From: Butyrivibrio sp. NC2002 | GTDB taxonomy: Bacteria; Bacillota; Clostridia; Lachnospirales; Lachnospiraceae | Length of the DNA stretch: 64,000 nt | Assembly: GCF_000702265.1 (NCBI RefSeq) | Contig: NZ_KL370880.1 | Coordinates: 62,001 to 126,000, forward strand | Direction of reading: 5' to 3' | Shown here: positions 1 to 8,338 of the stretch, in pieces | How positions within the stretch are numbered: position 1 is the stretch's first letter | Layout: the number at the start of each line of letters is the position of its first letter | Notes under the pieces: generated by a model | Databases searched by the model: none | What the model was told of the DNA's origin: nothing | What the model saw: the letters and a program-made list of their open reading frames with translations, nothing else | Made by a program: the position numbers and the translations under genes

Positions 1-139
1 AAAAATATTTAATAAATGTGCCAAGGCTTTTAAATATCGGACCTATATTTGAAAGCAAAAGATAAAGCACAACTCCGGCACATGCAGCAACAGTGTAGGG
101 AAACCAATTTTTGTTCAGCCAGTCTTTATTGAATTTCAT
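1..139 (-). CDS. N-terminus of AI-2E family-like membrane transporter (cut by window edge)
   Basis: Only the first 46 codons are present; the gene runs leftward out of the window. The peptide begins MKFNKDWLNKNWFPYTVAAC, followed by a hydrophobic helix and then a polar stretch. This resembles the N-terminus of AI-2E/YtvI-type eight-helix permeases as I remember them from Lachnospiraceae. The start is uncertain. ATG at 139 has no ribosome site directly upstream; a GGAGG lies at 173-177 with a small hairpin between it and the start, and a TTG four codons upstream is an alternative. The family call rests on a short stretch and is tentative. Confidence 0.5.
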   Translation of the reverse strand, partial: MKFNKDWLNKNWFPYTVAACAGVVLYLLLSNIGPIFKSLGTFIKYF

Positions 140-148
140 TATCGCAAA

Positions 149-169
149 GTGCAATCAAAAAAATTGCAC
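149..169. repeat. small perfect hairpin between ribosome site and start of the leftward gene
   Basis: GTGCAA (149-154) and TTGCAC (164-169) form a 6-bp inverted repeat with a 9-nt loop. On the minus strand it sits between GGAGG (173-177) and ATG (137-139). Folding it would shorten the ribosome-site-to-start distance from about 33 to about 12 nt. Confidence 0.5.
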
Positions 170-220
170 AATCCTCCAATCTATAGTATTTTATATTGAT
201 ATAACAATTTTATTCTTTAG

Positions 221-250
221 TTGACGGGGTTTCAATTAAAAAAATATTAA
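221..250 (+). promoter_or_regulatory. putative sigma-A promoter for the cupin gene
   Basis: TTGACG (221-226) and TATTAA (245-250) are separated by 18 bp, just upstream of the ribosome site GGAGG (266-270) that serves ATG 278. Confidence 0.5.
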
Positions 251-277
251 GTTTCGTCTAATTTTGGAGGTCGGAAA

Positions 278-703
278 ATGCTTAATCACATGGATAGAGT
301 AAAAATGATTGAGTTTAAAGATATGGGAGATGAGAGAGGACAGCTCGTAATAGTTGAGGGCGGCATGGATATCCCATTTGAAATAAAGCGAGCTTTTTAT
401 ATGTATGGCAGTGATGCTACCGTAGTTAGAGGTCAGCATGCCAACAGAAGAACGGAATTCGTTCTCATAAACGTTGCAGGCTCAAGTAAGGTGAAGGTTT
501 TGGACGGTGCCGGGAACGAGACGATTTTTTGCCTGAACAGACCAAATACAGGAATCTATCTTCCCAACATGGTATGGAAAGAAATGTATGATTTCAGTGC
601 CGACTCAGTACTGCTTGTTCTTGCAAGTGAGCACTATGACGACACTGAATACATTAGAAATTACGAGGACTATATAAAAGAGATCAGGAATTTTAGTGAC
701 TGA
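278..703 (+). CDS. FdtA/WxcM-like cupin, putative dTDP-sugar 3,4-ketoisomerase
   Basis: The 141-residue protein has the layout of the FdtA/QdtA sugar-isomerase cupins: an early DERGQL motif, a VRGQHANRRTEF segment that carries the conserved histidine, then a GIYLPNMVWKEM strand and a C-terminal YDDTEYIRNYEDY tail. Known members convert dTDP-4-keto-6-deoxyglucose to the 3-keto isomer for amino-deoxysugars in surface glycans. A GGAGG site 7 nt before ATG 278 fixes the start. It converges tail to tail with the next gene, with no bases between the stop codons. No partner aminotransferase or acetyltransferase is in view, so the exact sugar is unknown. Confidence 0.82.
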   Translation: MLNHMDRVKMIEFKDMGDERGQLVIVEGGMDIPFEIKRAFYMYGSDATVVRGQHANRRTEFVLINVAGSSKVKVLDGAGNETIFCLNRPNTGIYLPNMVWKEMYDFSADSVLLVLASEHYDDTEYIRNYEDYIKEIRNFSD

Positions 704-2383
704 TCAGACTTTTTCTTTCTCTTGTTTATTCTGCAATGCATAAGGAATGAGAGCCGAAATAAGTGTAAGAAAAGTGCCTATAATAAGACCGTTTGACAAA
801 GCATCTCTGTAGTATTCTGCAAGAGGTGCTTTTTTCTTAAAGAAGTACATCGGCGCTCCTTCGCCCTGATAATCTTCGATGATATCTCCTGCAGCGATTA
901 TATCTTCCACATCTTTTTCAGAAAGGAACACTTCCCTCTTTTCGGAAGTGTAGGGATCTGCGGCCTTTTCGTCAATGTAGAGAATCTGCGGAACTTTGGT
1001 TGTATGTGTTGTAAATACTGCGCCTGCAAAAGTAAGGATCACAAATAAAAGTCCATATATAATGGCATGCTTTTTAAGTGCATTGACCAAAAAACGGCAG
1101 CAGCCTGATATAGCATCATAGATATTTATGCCAAAAGAAAATTCATTTTCTTTTGGCTTAATGAGCCTGCATTTTCTACTTAAAAAAGAAGGAAGAGAAA
1201 GGCTTATTTTTTCACATTCCGAATAGATAAATGCGCCAAGCATGAGGAACGTGATATTCTTGTAGCTTAAGTTAAACATGAAGGGATCACTCATTCCGAT
1301 GATGCAGAATGTGATCATTATTCCAAGCTCTCTTACCTTGCTTTCTTTTATAAGAAAAAGGATCCAGGCAAGGTACAGCGCGCAGACAACAGCAAAAACC
1401 ACAACTCCCGTCTGAAGGAAAAGATACAGATAGGAATTGTCTATCATGTACCAGTTTGTCGGAGCGGGTGCAAAACGCGATCCAAACAGTGTTATCTTTT
1501 CATTTTGAAGATAATAGAGTGCATATTCGTAGCGCTTGTGGAGAAGCTTGTTAAGGAAATTAAAAGCATCTCCCTTTGCTAAAACAGGCCCAAGTATTGA
1601 AAAAACAACAGTTACAGGAAAGCACAGGGTTATGAGGATATCTTCCACCTTGCTTCTGTTTGAGACAATTGATACATCCGATTGCACAGAAGCGCCCTTG
1701 TTTTCGATTTTCTTTGTTCTGAGGCAAAAATGAATATTTAAAAGAAGGTAGAGTGTTACTGAGATAACACCTGTAAAACTTATTGTGTAGATGAATATGA
1801 GGATATTTAAAAGCATGGCAAATATGCTTGCGGTGATAAGGTTTGCCACAGTTTTATACTCATACAGATAGAAAAATAAAATGATAAGGATAAGAAGCGT
1901 TGTGTGGGTTGTATTTGGATAGGGGTACCCAAGAGAGTGCCTGAGGATATAGCCGAATCCGCTTCTTTTATTTATGTGGTTTAGCTCGTTTATAACTCCG
2001 GTTACAGACAGCACATACAGGATAAAGAATGAAAAACCAAGAATTACAAGGCCAAGCATCATAACCCTTTTGATGCTGACACTTTTCATTCCGAGCATCA
2101 TTGAAAAATAAAGAAGGATTCCCTTTTCGCCTGTGTTTTTATAGATAAGAAGCGACAGAAAAATAAGAGTCGCTATCAGGATATATTCAAAAACAGTATG
2201 CTCTGATACAAGGACTTTTACTCCGAATAAGATAAGTCCTGCCACAAGGCAGAGATTATAGATTAGTCCTCCCTCGTAGAGCCCGACAGCTCTTGCGCCG
2301 AACATGACGGTAAAATAGATAAGATATACTAATTCCGGCAAGGTAAAAGAAATGCCGGATTTCTTTGTTACTGCGTTTGTCAT
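704..2383 (-). CDS. multi-pass membrane protein, O-antigen polymerase/ligase-like
   Basis: 559 residues with about ten hydrophobic helices over the first 370 residues, a cytoplasmic linker, one further helix near 425-445, a soluble stretch of about 75 residues containing a PQILYIDEKAADPY segment, and a final helix. The first part resembles Wzy/O-antigen polymerases in topology, with a large loop containing RYEYALYYL and NEKITLFGSRFAPAPTNW. The helix, soluble loop, helix ending is reminiscent of chain-length (Wzz) proteins, which would make it a polymerase/regulator fusion; this is inference. The ribosome site GAGAGG precedes ATG 2383. Family assignment is moderate, and a function in surface polysaccharide is likely but not proven. 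Confidence 0.6.
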   Translation of the reverse strand: MTNAVTKKSGISFTLPELVYLIYFTVMFGARAVGLYEGGLIYNLCLVAGLILFGVKVLVSEHTVFEYILIATLIFLSLLIYKNTGEKGILLYFSMMLGMKSVSIKRVMMLGLVILGFSFFILYVLSVTGVINELNHINKRSGFGYILRHSLGYPYPNTTHTTLLILIILFFYLYEYKTVANLITASIFAMLLNILIFIYTISFTGVISVTLYLLLNIHFCLRTKKIENKGASVQSDVSIVSNRSKVEDILITLCFPVTVVFSILGPVLAKGDAFNFLNKLLHKRYEYALYYLQNEKITLFGSRFAPAPTNWYMIDNSYLYLFLQTGVVVFAVVCALYLAWILFLIKESKVRELGIMITFCIIGMSDPFMFNLSYKNITFLMLGAFIYSECEKISLSLPSFLSRKCRLIKPKENEFSFGINIYDAISGCCRFLVNALKKHAIIYGLLFVILTFAGAVFTTHTTKVPQILYIDEKAADPYTSEKREVFLSEKDVEDIIAAGDIIEDYQGEGAPMYFFKKKAPLAEYYRDALSNGLIIGTFLTLISALIPYALQNKQEKEKV

Positions 2384-2420
2384 TTATACAATCCTCTCCC
2401 CAAGGTTTTTCTTTTTATTG

Positions 2421-2426
2421 TATAAT
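2421..2426 (+). promoter_or_regulatory. putative -10 element
   Basis: A perfect TATAAT lies in the gap between two divergent membrane-protein genes, about 45 nt before the putative start of the rightward gene. No clear -35 is visible at 17 bp. Confidence 0.4.
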
Positions 2427-2472
2427 GAAAATGCTTATTTGGAAAAAGTTTTAATGATCATGAGGTGATTTT

Positions 2473-4275
2473 ATCAATAAGAAAGTATGTTTAACATTTT
2501 TTAAAGCATATCTTGGCTGCTTTGCGCTGCAGCTTTTTACAGGCATTACCGTAAGAAATCCTCTTACAGTAGTGCTTTTTGCAGTGATCTTTGTTTTATA
2601 TAAATTCATAGAGAATAATGAAAATGAAGATAGCTCTTCAAAGGAAAAAATCCTTTTGATGATAATGCCGGTTTTGGCTGTCTTTTTTTCTGTGGCGCTT
2701 TCCTTTTCATTTTATAAAAGGTCGGGAGATATGTTTTCAAGCTCCCTTTTTAAGGCGTTGTCGATCATTATCTGCTTTGAGGGATTTTTCTTTTTGACAA
2801 ATCTAATTATAAGACTGATCCTTTTTTTGTGCGACGTCATTTTCAGGAACAAAAAGCCGCGCAAATTCTTAGATGCACTTAACGGAAATAAAGAAGTGCA
2901 TATTCCTCTTCTAGAGAAATTGAGCTATTTTCAGATATTTGTAATAAGCGCTTTATTGTGTTTCCTCTTTTGGCTTCCATATTTTTTGTATGAGTATCCG
3001 GGCATAATGACGGCCGATTCGATAGTTCAGTATGAACAGGTTGTGGGAATCCATCCCTTGTCTAATCACCACCCCGTTGTGCATACTCTTACTATTTCGT
3101 TTTTCTATCATATAGGACTTCTTTTTACGGATGATCCGAGCGCTGCTATAGCTTTTTATACAATCGCGCAGATGATATTTATGGCCATTTGCTGCGGCGA
3201 CAGCGTTATGATGATCAGCAAAAAGAGTAGGAATGCGGCACTTTTATCACTTCTTTTCTTTGCACTTGTGCCTTTTAATGCAGTATTTGCGGTTACGATC
3301 TGGAAGGACGTTCCCTTTGCCGGAATAGTGATGCTCTATACTGTAAGGCTTATAAAGATGGCTCTTAAATATAGAAAAGCTCCCGAAAGCATAGGACTTT
3401 TAGATCTTTTCATATTTGCACTTCTTGGCATTTTGCTATCGCTCTTTAGATCTAATGGATTTTATGCTTATGCGCTTTCTGTTCCTTTTGGCATACTGTT
3501 CTTTAGGAAAATATGGAAAAAGATGCTGCTTATGTTTGCATCAGCGCTTGCTATCATTCTTTTTGTAAAAGGGCCGGTTATGGATAATGCCAATATTGGG
3601 CAGCCGGATCTAACTGAGTCTCTTGCGGTTCCTATTCAGATGCTCACAAAAGTTATTGTTAATGACAGAGCTTTGACGGACAGAGAAAAAGAGATGGTTG
3701 ATGCAGTTATCGACACGACCTATATCCATGAACTCTATGCTCCCGATTTTGCTGATAACATGAAGGAGCTTGTAAGAGCCGGACATCCTGAGGTTATAGA
3801 AAATAATAAGATGGAATATCTGGGACTTTGGTTTCGTCTTTTTGCAAAATACCCCGCTGATTACATAAAAAGCTGGTATGACCTCGTTGGCGGATATATC
3901 TATCCTGATTTTTCATACGAAGTCGGAAATATAGACGGCATAATGGGCAATGATTACGGGCTGGTACAGGCGCCCAAGATTGGCGGAAAAGTCGTTGTTA
4001 AGGGAAAAGAAATCCTTATAAAACTCGGAAGTTTTCTTCCTTTGTACGGAATGCTCTGGGCAATAGGCGCATATACCTGGGCTATGGTGATCTGCTTAGG
4101 AGTTATGATAAAAACAGGCAGAGGAAGAGATACCGGTATCATCTACGCGATGCCGATGCTTATAATTTTTACTCTTTTGATCGCAGCACCCGTTATCGAT
4201 TTCAGATACGGCTACAGCATCGTAATGACCATGCCGCTATGGCTGGCGAGTTTAAGCAATATGCACTATAATTAA
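2473..4275 (+). CDS. DUF6020-like polytopic membrane protein (glycosyltransferase-C topology)
   Basis: Polytopic protein with about twelve hydrophobic segments and a conserved-looking loop near GIMTADSIVQYEQVVG and NHHPVVHT after the third to fourth helix, recalling GT-C enzymes and the DUF6020 family. The first standard start is GTG 2572, but no ribosome site precedes it. The frame is open back to 2464, and GAGGTGAT (2462-2469), a strong anti-SD match, sits correctly spaced for an ATC at 2473. Starting there adds a plausible extra N-terminal helix. I therefore place the start at 2473 as a possible non-standard ATC; if that is wrong, use 2572. Substrate unknown. Confidence 0.65.
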   Translation: MNKKVCLTFFKAYLGCFALQLFTGITVRNPLTVVLFAVIFVLYKFIENNENEDSSSKEKILLMIMPVLAVFFSVALSFSFYKRSGDMFSSSLFKALSIIICFEGFFFLTNLIIRLILFLCDVIFRNKKPRKFLDALNGNKEVHIPLLEKLSYFQIFVISALLCFLFWLPYFLYEYPGIMTADSIVQYEQVVGIHPLSNHHPVVHTLTISFFYHIGLLFTDDPSAAIAFYTIAQMIFMAICCGDSVMMISKKSRNAALLSLLFFALVPFNAVFAVTIWKDVPFAGIVMLYTVRLIKMALKYRKAPESIGLLDLFIFALLGILLSLFRSNGFYAYALSVPFGILFFRKIWKKMLLMFASALAIILFVKGPVMDNANIGQPDLTESLAVPIQMLTKVIVNDRALTDREKEMVDAVIDTTYIHELYAPDFADNMKELVRAGHPEVIENNKMEYLGLWFRLFAKYPADYIKSWYDLVGGYIYPDFSYEVGNIDGIMGNDYGLVQAPKIGGKVVVKGKEILIKLGSFLPLYGMLWAIGAYTWAMVICLGVMIKTGRGRDTGIIYAMPMLIIFTLLIAAPVIDFRYGYSIVMTMPLWLASLSNMHYN

Positions 4276-4307
4276 GTTCACCAAAGTAATAGAAACAGAG
4301 GAATTAT

Positions 4308-5081
4308 ATGTATACGTTTGATTCGAAGATCAGATATACCGAGTGTGATATGGAGGGATATCTTACAATAGAGTCCCTTGTCGATTATTTTCAGGACTGT
4401 TCCACTTTTCAGACACAGCTTGGACCTGCTACAATGGAATACCTTGCAAAGGATGGCATTGCCTGGGTCATTTCCAGTTGGCATATAGTGATAAACAGAC
4501 TTCCAAAGCTCGGAGAGAATGTGACAATAGGAACAGTGCCCTACAAATTGTCGGGATTTTTGGGACTGAGGAATTTTTTCATGGATACTGACAGCGGTGA
4601 GAGAGTAGCCATAGCCAATTCCGTATGGTCTCTTATAAACCTTCAAAAGGGGACGCCCCAGAGAGTGACCAAAGAAATAGAAGACACGTATCCTCTAGAC
4701 AAAGAGCTTGAGATGGAAAAGGCTCCGAGGAAAATTAAAATTCCCGAGGATTCCAAGGTTTATAAAGCAGAAGCAAAAAAGATAGGTCAGCATCATCTTG
4801 ATACGAATAACCACGTAAATAACGGACAGTATATCAGGATAGCGCTTAGCGCATGTAAGAGCGCAGCCGTTGAAACAGGAAATGATGATCTTAAAGCTCT
4901 TGATGAAGCAAGAGAAGGAATGCATATCAGAGCCGAGTATAAACAGCAGGCACATCTTGGAGATATGATATTCCCGGTTATTTATGAATCAAAAGATGAA
5001 GAGGGCAGAAACGTATATGTGATCTCTTTAAATGATGAAAACGAAAAGCCGTATTCAATAGTTGAACTAGTAAGAAAGTAA
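4308..5081 (+). CDS. acyl-ACP thioesterase (FatA/FatB type)
   Basis: 257 residues made of two hot-dog domains. It releases fatty acids from acyl carrier protein, ending chain elongation or supplying free fatty acid. The N-terminal half opens with MYTFDSKIRYTECDMEG and the active-site region DTNNHVNNGQY, with its Asn and His, lies in the second domain around residues 165-175. Length is that expected for bacterial members. The start ATG 4308 is preceded by GAGG. The next gene, CvfB-like, begins 10 nt downstream, so the two are probably co-transcribed. Confidence 0.88.
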   Translation: MYTFDSKIRYTECDMEGYLTIESLVDYFQDCSTFQTQLGPATMEYLAKDGIAWVISSWHIVINRLPKLGENVTIGTVPYKLSGFLGLRNFFMDTDSGERVAIANSVWSLINLQKGTPQRVTKEIEDTYPLDKELEMEKAPRKIKIPEDSKVYKAEAKKIGQHHLDTNNHVNNGQYIRIALSACKSAAVETGNDDLKALDEAREGMHIRAEYKQQAHLGDMIFPVIYESKDEEGRNVYVISLNDENEKPYSIVELVRK

Positions 5082-5091
5082 GGAAAATTAA

Positions 5092-5925
5092 ATGTTAAAA
5101 ATAGGAGAAAAACAGGAACTTATAATAATCAAGAAGGTTGACTTTGGTGTATACCTTGCAGAGAGAGAAGGAGAAGAGGACAAGGTGCTCCTTCCCAAGA
5201 AGCAGGTGCCGGAGGGGGCTGAACTTGGAGATAAGCTGAGCGTATTTTTATATAAGGATTCAGATGACAGACTTATAGCAACGACCAGAACTCCCAAGAT
5301 CATGCTCGGACAGGTTAACGTTCTTAGGGTTACAGATGTCGGCAAGATAGGCGCATTTATGGACTGGGGACTTGAAAAGGATGTACTTTTGCCCTTCAGA
5401 GAGCAGACTCGCAAGGTGAAAAAAGGAGAAAACATTCTTTGCGCACTTTACGTTGATAAGAGCGGAAGACTTGCTGTTACCATGAACGTGTACGAGTTTT
5501 TAAGAACCGACAGCCCATACCACAAAGAGGACAGAGTGCAGGGAACAGTCTATGAATCAAGCGACAACTTCGGAATGTTCGTCGCAGTTGATGACATTTT
5601 TTCAGCGCTCATTCCTAAGAAGGAATTATACGGCGACGTTCGCATAGGAGATACTGTAACAGCCAGGATCGTCGAAGTAAAAGAGGATGGAAAACTTACC
5701 TTAAGCCTCAGAGAAAAGGCTTATCTTCAGATAAATACAGATGCTGAAAAGATAGAAGATATCATGAAAGAAAAGGGAGGAAGACTTCCCTTCACAGATA
5801 AGGCCTCACCTGAACTGATAAGAAATGAAATGCACATGAGCAAAAACGAATTTAAGAGAGCAGTAGGACACCTCTTAAAAGAAGGCAAGATCGAAATACT
5901 TGAAAACGAGATAAAGCTTAAGTGA
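5092..5925 (+). CDS. cvfB: CvfB-like S1-domain RNA-binding protein
   Basis: 277 residues. Three S1-type segments follow one another: residues 1-60 (KKVDFGVYLAE), 65-130 (VGKIGAFMDWGLEKDVLLPF) and 145-210 (YESSDNFGMFVAVDD), then a winged-helix end of about 60 residues (GHLLKEGKI). This matches CvfB/YitL, a conserved protein that in staphylococci affects virulence gene expression and binds RNA. It follows the thioesterase gene by 10 nt and ends at a strong double hairpin, so it closes that transcription unit. Family call is firm; cellular role here is not known. Confidence 0.88.
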   Translation: MLKIGEKQELIIIKKVDFGVYLAEREGEEDKVLLPKKQVPEGAELGDKLSVFLYKDSDDRLIATTRTPKIMLGQVNVLRVTDVGKIGAFMDWGLEKDVLLPFREQTRKVKKGENILCALYVDKSGRLAVTMNVYEFLRTDSPYHKEDRVQGTVYESSDNFGMFVAVDDIFSALIPKKELYGDVRIGDTVTARIVEVKEDGKLTLSLREKAYLQINTDAEKIEDIMKEKGGRLPFTDKASPELIRNEMHMSKNEFKRAVGHLLKEGKIEILENEIKLK

Positions 5926-5928
5926 TAA

Positions 5929-5976
5929 TTTTTTATATATTAGGGAATTCGGAGGAATTTCCTAATATATAAAAAG
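5929..5976. repeat. long AT-rich palindrome after cvfB
   Basis: Arms of 22 nt (5929-5950 and 5955-5976) pair at 20 positions around a GGAG loop. It begins 3 nt after the cvfB stop and runs into the next hairpin. Confidence 0.75.
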
Positions 5977-6009
5977 ATACCCCGGACGATCAGGTCCGGG
6001 GTATCTTTT
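5972..6009. terminator. bidirectional intrinsic terminator between cvfB and the yjfB-like gene
   Basis: AAAAGATACCCCGGAC and its exact complement GTCCGGGGTATCTTTT enclose a 6-nt loop. A GC-rich core flanked by A and T runs works in both directions, as expected between convergent genes. Confidence 0.9.
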
Positions 6010-6025
6010 GGTAGTCCCACAGCAT

Positions 6026-6217
6026 TTATACCTTAAGGTCGATGTTTCCGCCTATATCCGGGTTTACGGACAATTCCATGGCGGATGTATCCATCATTTC
6101 GGCAACGGTAGCGCCAACCTCCGAGAGATTATCAAGACTCTTGGAAAGCATCGCTGTCCCCCAATCTGATTGGACCTTGCTCATAGATAAAGCCATGGAT
6201 AATTCGGGTATGTCCAT
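6026..6217 (-). CDS. YjfB-like putative motility-associated small protein
   Basis: 63 residues starting MDIPELSMALSMSKVQSDWG and ending NPDIGGNIDLKV. The MDI-x-LS start, central helix and carboxyl PxxGxxIDxKV match the small YjfB family found in motile Firmicutes, often with SigD-type expression. I choose ATG 6217 over an upstream GTG (6223), because the GTG lies inside the ribosome site GGAGG (6223-6227) that serves ATG 6217. It converges with cvfB. No biochemical function is known. Confidence 0.75.
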   Translation of the reverse strand: MDIPELSMALSMSKVQSDWGTAMLSKSLDNLSEVGATVAEMMDTSAMELSVNPDIGGNIDLKV

Positions 6218-6331
6218 AGGCACCTCCTATGCATTAAGACTACTGCATCCTGCATAATTCCCGTAGGAAAGAATACAATCGTAGTATTCTGTATTTTTTA
6301 TCGGCTTTGTTAATTTAAAAAGTTATTATGG

Positions 6332-6368
6332 AAAATCCACAAAAATTTGATTAGTTTTTGTGGATTTT
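6332..6368. promoter_or_regulatory. 14-bp perfect inverted repeat overlapping the regulator's promoter
   Basis: AAAATCCACAAAAA (6332-6345) and TTTTTGTGGATTTT (6355-6368) flank a 9-nt spacer. A -10 TAGAAT at 6384-6389 would place the -35 at about 6361-6366, inside the right arm. Position and symmetry suggest an operator, perhaps for the PucR-type product itself. A leader terminator is less likely because no run of T follows before the -10. Confidence 0.6.
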
Positions 6369-6427
6369 TATGCATTTATCGAGTAGAATATCATTAAGAA
6401 ACTGACTTTATTTAGGAGGAAAGTAAT

Positions 6428-7510
6428 ATGATTTCGAATCAGATCCTTCAAAATACTATAGATGGATTAAAAGGAATAGCACATGTTGATCTGTGTGTGC
6501 TCGATGTAGATGGTAATGAGGTGGCTGCAACACGCCCTGACTTTGTCAGAATGAACGAGGCAGTAAGAGAATTCGTCAAGTCTCCTGCTGATTCACAGGA
6601 GGTCCAGGGACACCAGTTCTTCAAAATATATGATGAGCAGCAACTCGAGTATATTCTTATCGCCGCAGGCAGTGGTGAAAGTATATATACTATCGGCAAG
6701 ATGATCGCATATCAGATCCAGGGTCTGCTTGTTGCATATAAGGAAAGGTTTGATAAGGACAACTTCATCAAGAACCTTCTTCTTGATAACCTTCTTCTCG
6801 TTGATATATACAGCAGAGCAAAGAAGCTTCACATTCCTTCTGATGCAAAGCGTGTTACCATGATCATTTCCGCTGATAAGGTCAGGGAAAATAATGTTCT
6901 TGAGCAGGTAAGAACTTTTGGCCAGGGCAACGGAGGAGACTTTGTAACTGAAGTTGATGAAGACAACGTTATTGTTGTTAAGGACGTTACAGAGATTTCC
7001 AAACCCGAGGAGATTACAAAATCTGCAAATGAGCTGTTAACTCAGCTTGAAAATGCAGGTGTGACAAACCTTCACATTGCAATCGGAACAGTTGTAAGTG
7101 AGATAAAAGAAGTCAGCCGCTCATATAAGGAAGCTAAGATGGCTCTCGACGTAGGACGTATTTTCTTCGATGAGAGAAGAGTCATAAGCTATAGCGAACT
7201 TGGAATAGGAAGACTGATCTATCAGCTTCCCATCCCTCTTTGCAAGATGTTTATAAAAGAGATCTTCGGCGGAAAAAATCCCGAGGGATTTGACCAGGAG
7301 ACTCTCTCAACCATAGATAAATTCTTTGAAAACAACCTCAATGTTTCAGAGACCTCAAGACAGCTTTTCATTCACAGAAACACACTTGTGTACAGACTTG
7401 ATAAGCTTCAGAAGAGCACAGGACTTGACCTTAGAGTATTTGATGATGCGATCACATTCAAGATCGCGCTCATGGTTGTCAGATACATGAAATACATGGA
7501 ACGCTATTGA
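6428..7510 (+). CDS. PucR/CdaR-family transcriptional regulator
   Basis: 360 residues. The N-terminal half looks like the putative sugar-diacid recognition domain (LQNTIDGLKGIAHVDLCVLD, then IYTIGKMIAYQIQGLL), the middle is a GGDEF-like degenerate domain, and the C-terminal 60 residues hold the PucR helix-turn-helix: FFENNLNVSETSRQLFIHRN then NTLVYRLDKLQKSTGLD. Such proteins bind DNA and sense small acids or other metabolites. A ribosome site AGGAGG precedes ATG 6428. It precedes ftsE by 84 nt on the same strand, but no metabolic target gene is adjacent, so the effector is unknown. Confidence 0.82.
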   Translation: MISNQILQNTIDGLKGIAHVDLCVLDVDGNEVAATRPDFVRMNEAVREFVKSPADSQEVQGHQFFKIYDEQQLEYILIAAGSGESIYTIGKMIAYQIQGLLVAYKERFDKDNFIKNLLLDNLLLVDIYSRAKKLHIPSDAKRVTMIISADKVRENNVLEQVRTFGQGNGGDFVTEVDEDNVIVVKDVTEISKPEEITKSANELLTQLENAGVTNLHIAIGTVVSEIKEVSRSYKEAKMALDVGRIFFDERRVISYSELGIGRLIYQLPIPLCKMFIKEIFGGKNPEGFDQETLSTIDKFFENNLNVSETSRQLFIHRNTLVYRLDKLQKSTGLDLRVFDDAITFKIALMVVRYMKYMERY

Positions 7511-7594
7511 TATTTCAGTTTCATGATGTAGTATATTAAACATTGGATTTGTCTTTTTAAAAGTTTTGTAGTTAGTAGTTAGGAAGGAACAGGT

Positions 7595-8338
7595 ATGGAA
7601 AGAGTTATTAGACGGAAAAGGCCGACGCGGCAGATTCCGGCGGATGAGATAATCACGCTGGATAACGTGTCAAAGGCATATTCTACGGGGAAGCCTGCGC
7701 TTAATGGAGTCACCCTTCACATAAAGAAGGGTGAATTTGTTTTTATAGTAGGAGACAGTGGTTCGGGTAAATCTACCCTCATAAAGCTTTTACTTAGAGA
7801 GCTTGTACCATCATCGGGAACAATAACCGTAATGGGACATGATCTGGGCAAAATGAGGCACAGAAATATACCGAAGTTCAGAAGAAACCTGGGTATTGTC
7901 TTTCAGGATTTCCGACTTTTAAAAGATAGAAACGTTTATGAAAATGTTGCTTTTGCACAGCGCATCATTCAGAAATCAACAAGGGAAATAAGAAAAAATG
8001 TACCTTCTGTTCTGGCAACAGTCGGTCTTGCCGGAAAATATAAGAGTAAGGTCACTCAGCTTTCAGGTGGTGAGCAGCAAAGAGTTGCTCTTGCCAGAGC
8101 TATGGTAAATAAACCCACAATTCTTCTTGCGGATGAGCCTACAGGTAATCTGGATCCCGGCAATTCATGGGAAATCATGAAGCTTATGGAACAGATCAAT
8201 GAAAATGGCACCACGGTCATCATCGTTACTCACAACAGAGAAATCGTTAATGCCATGCACAAGAGAGTTATTACTATGAAAAAGGGCGTCGTAATCTACG
8301 ACGAAGAAGAGGGTGAATATCACGATGAGGATGAGTAG
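7595..8338 (+). CDS. ftsE: cell-division ABC transporter ATP-binding protein FtsE
   Basis: 247 residues with Walker A GDSGSGKSTL (about 52-61), signature LSGGEQQRVALARA, Walker B ILLADEPTGNLD and switch His in VIIVTHN. FtsE pairs with FtsX at the inner membrane and powers activation of a periplasmic or extracellular peptidoglycan hydrolase rather than transport. The N-terminus carries about 20 extra basic residues (RRKRPTRQIP) and the end is acidic. GGAAGGA precedes ATG 7595. It overlaps ftsX, consistent with one operon ftsE-ftsX-M23 hydrolase. Confidence 0.95.
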   Translation: MERVIRRKRPTRQIPADEIITLDNVSKAYSTGKPALNGVTLHIKKGEFVFIVGDSGSGKSTLIKLLLRELVPSSGTITVMGHDLGKMRHRNIPKFRRNLGIVFQDFRLLKDRNVYENVAFAQRIIQKSTREIRKNVPSVLATVGLAGKYKSKVTQLSGGEQQRVALARAMVNKPTILLADEPTGNLDPGNSWEIMKLMEQINENGTTVIIVTHNREIVNAMHKRVITMKKGVVIYDEEEGEYHDEDE

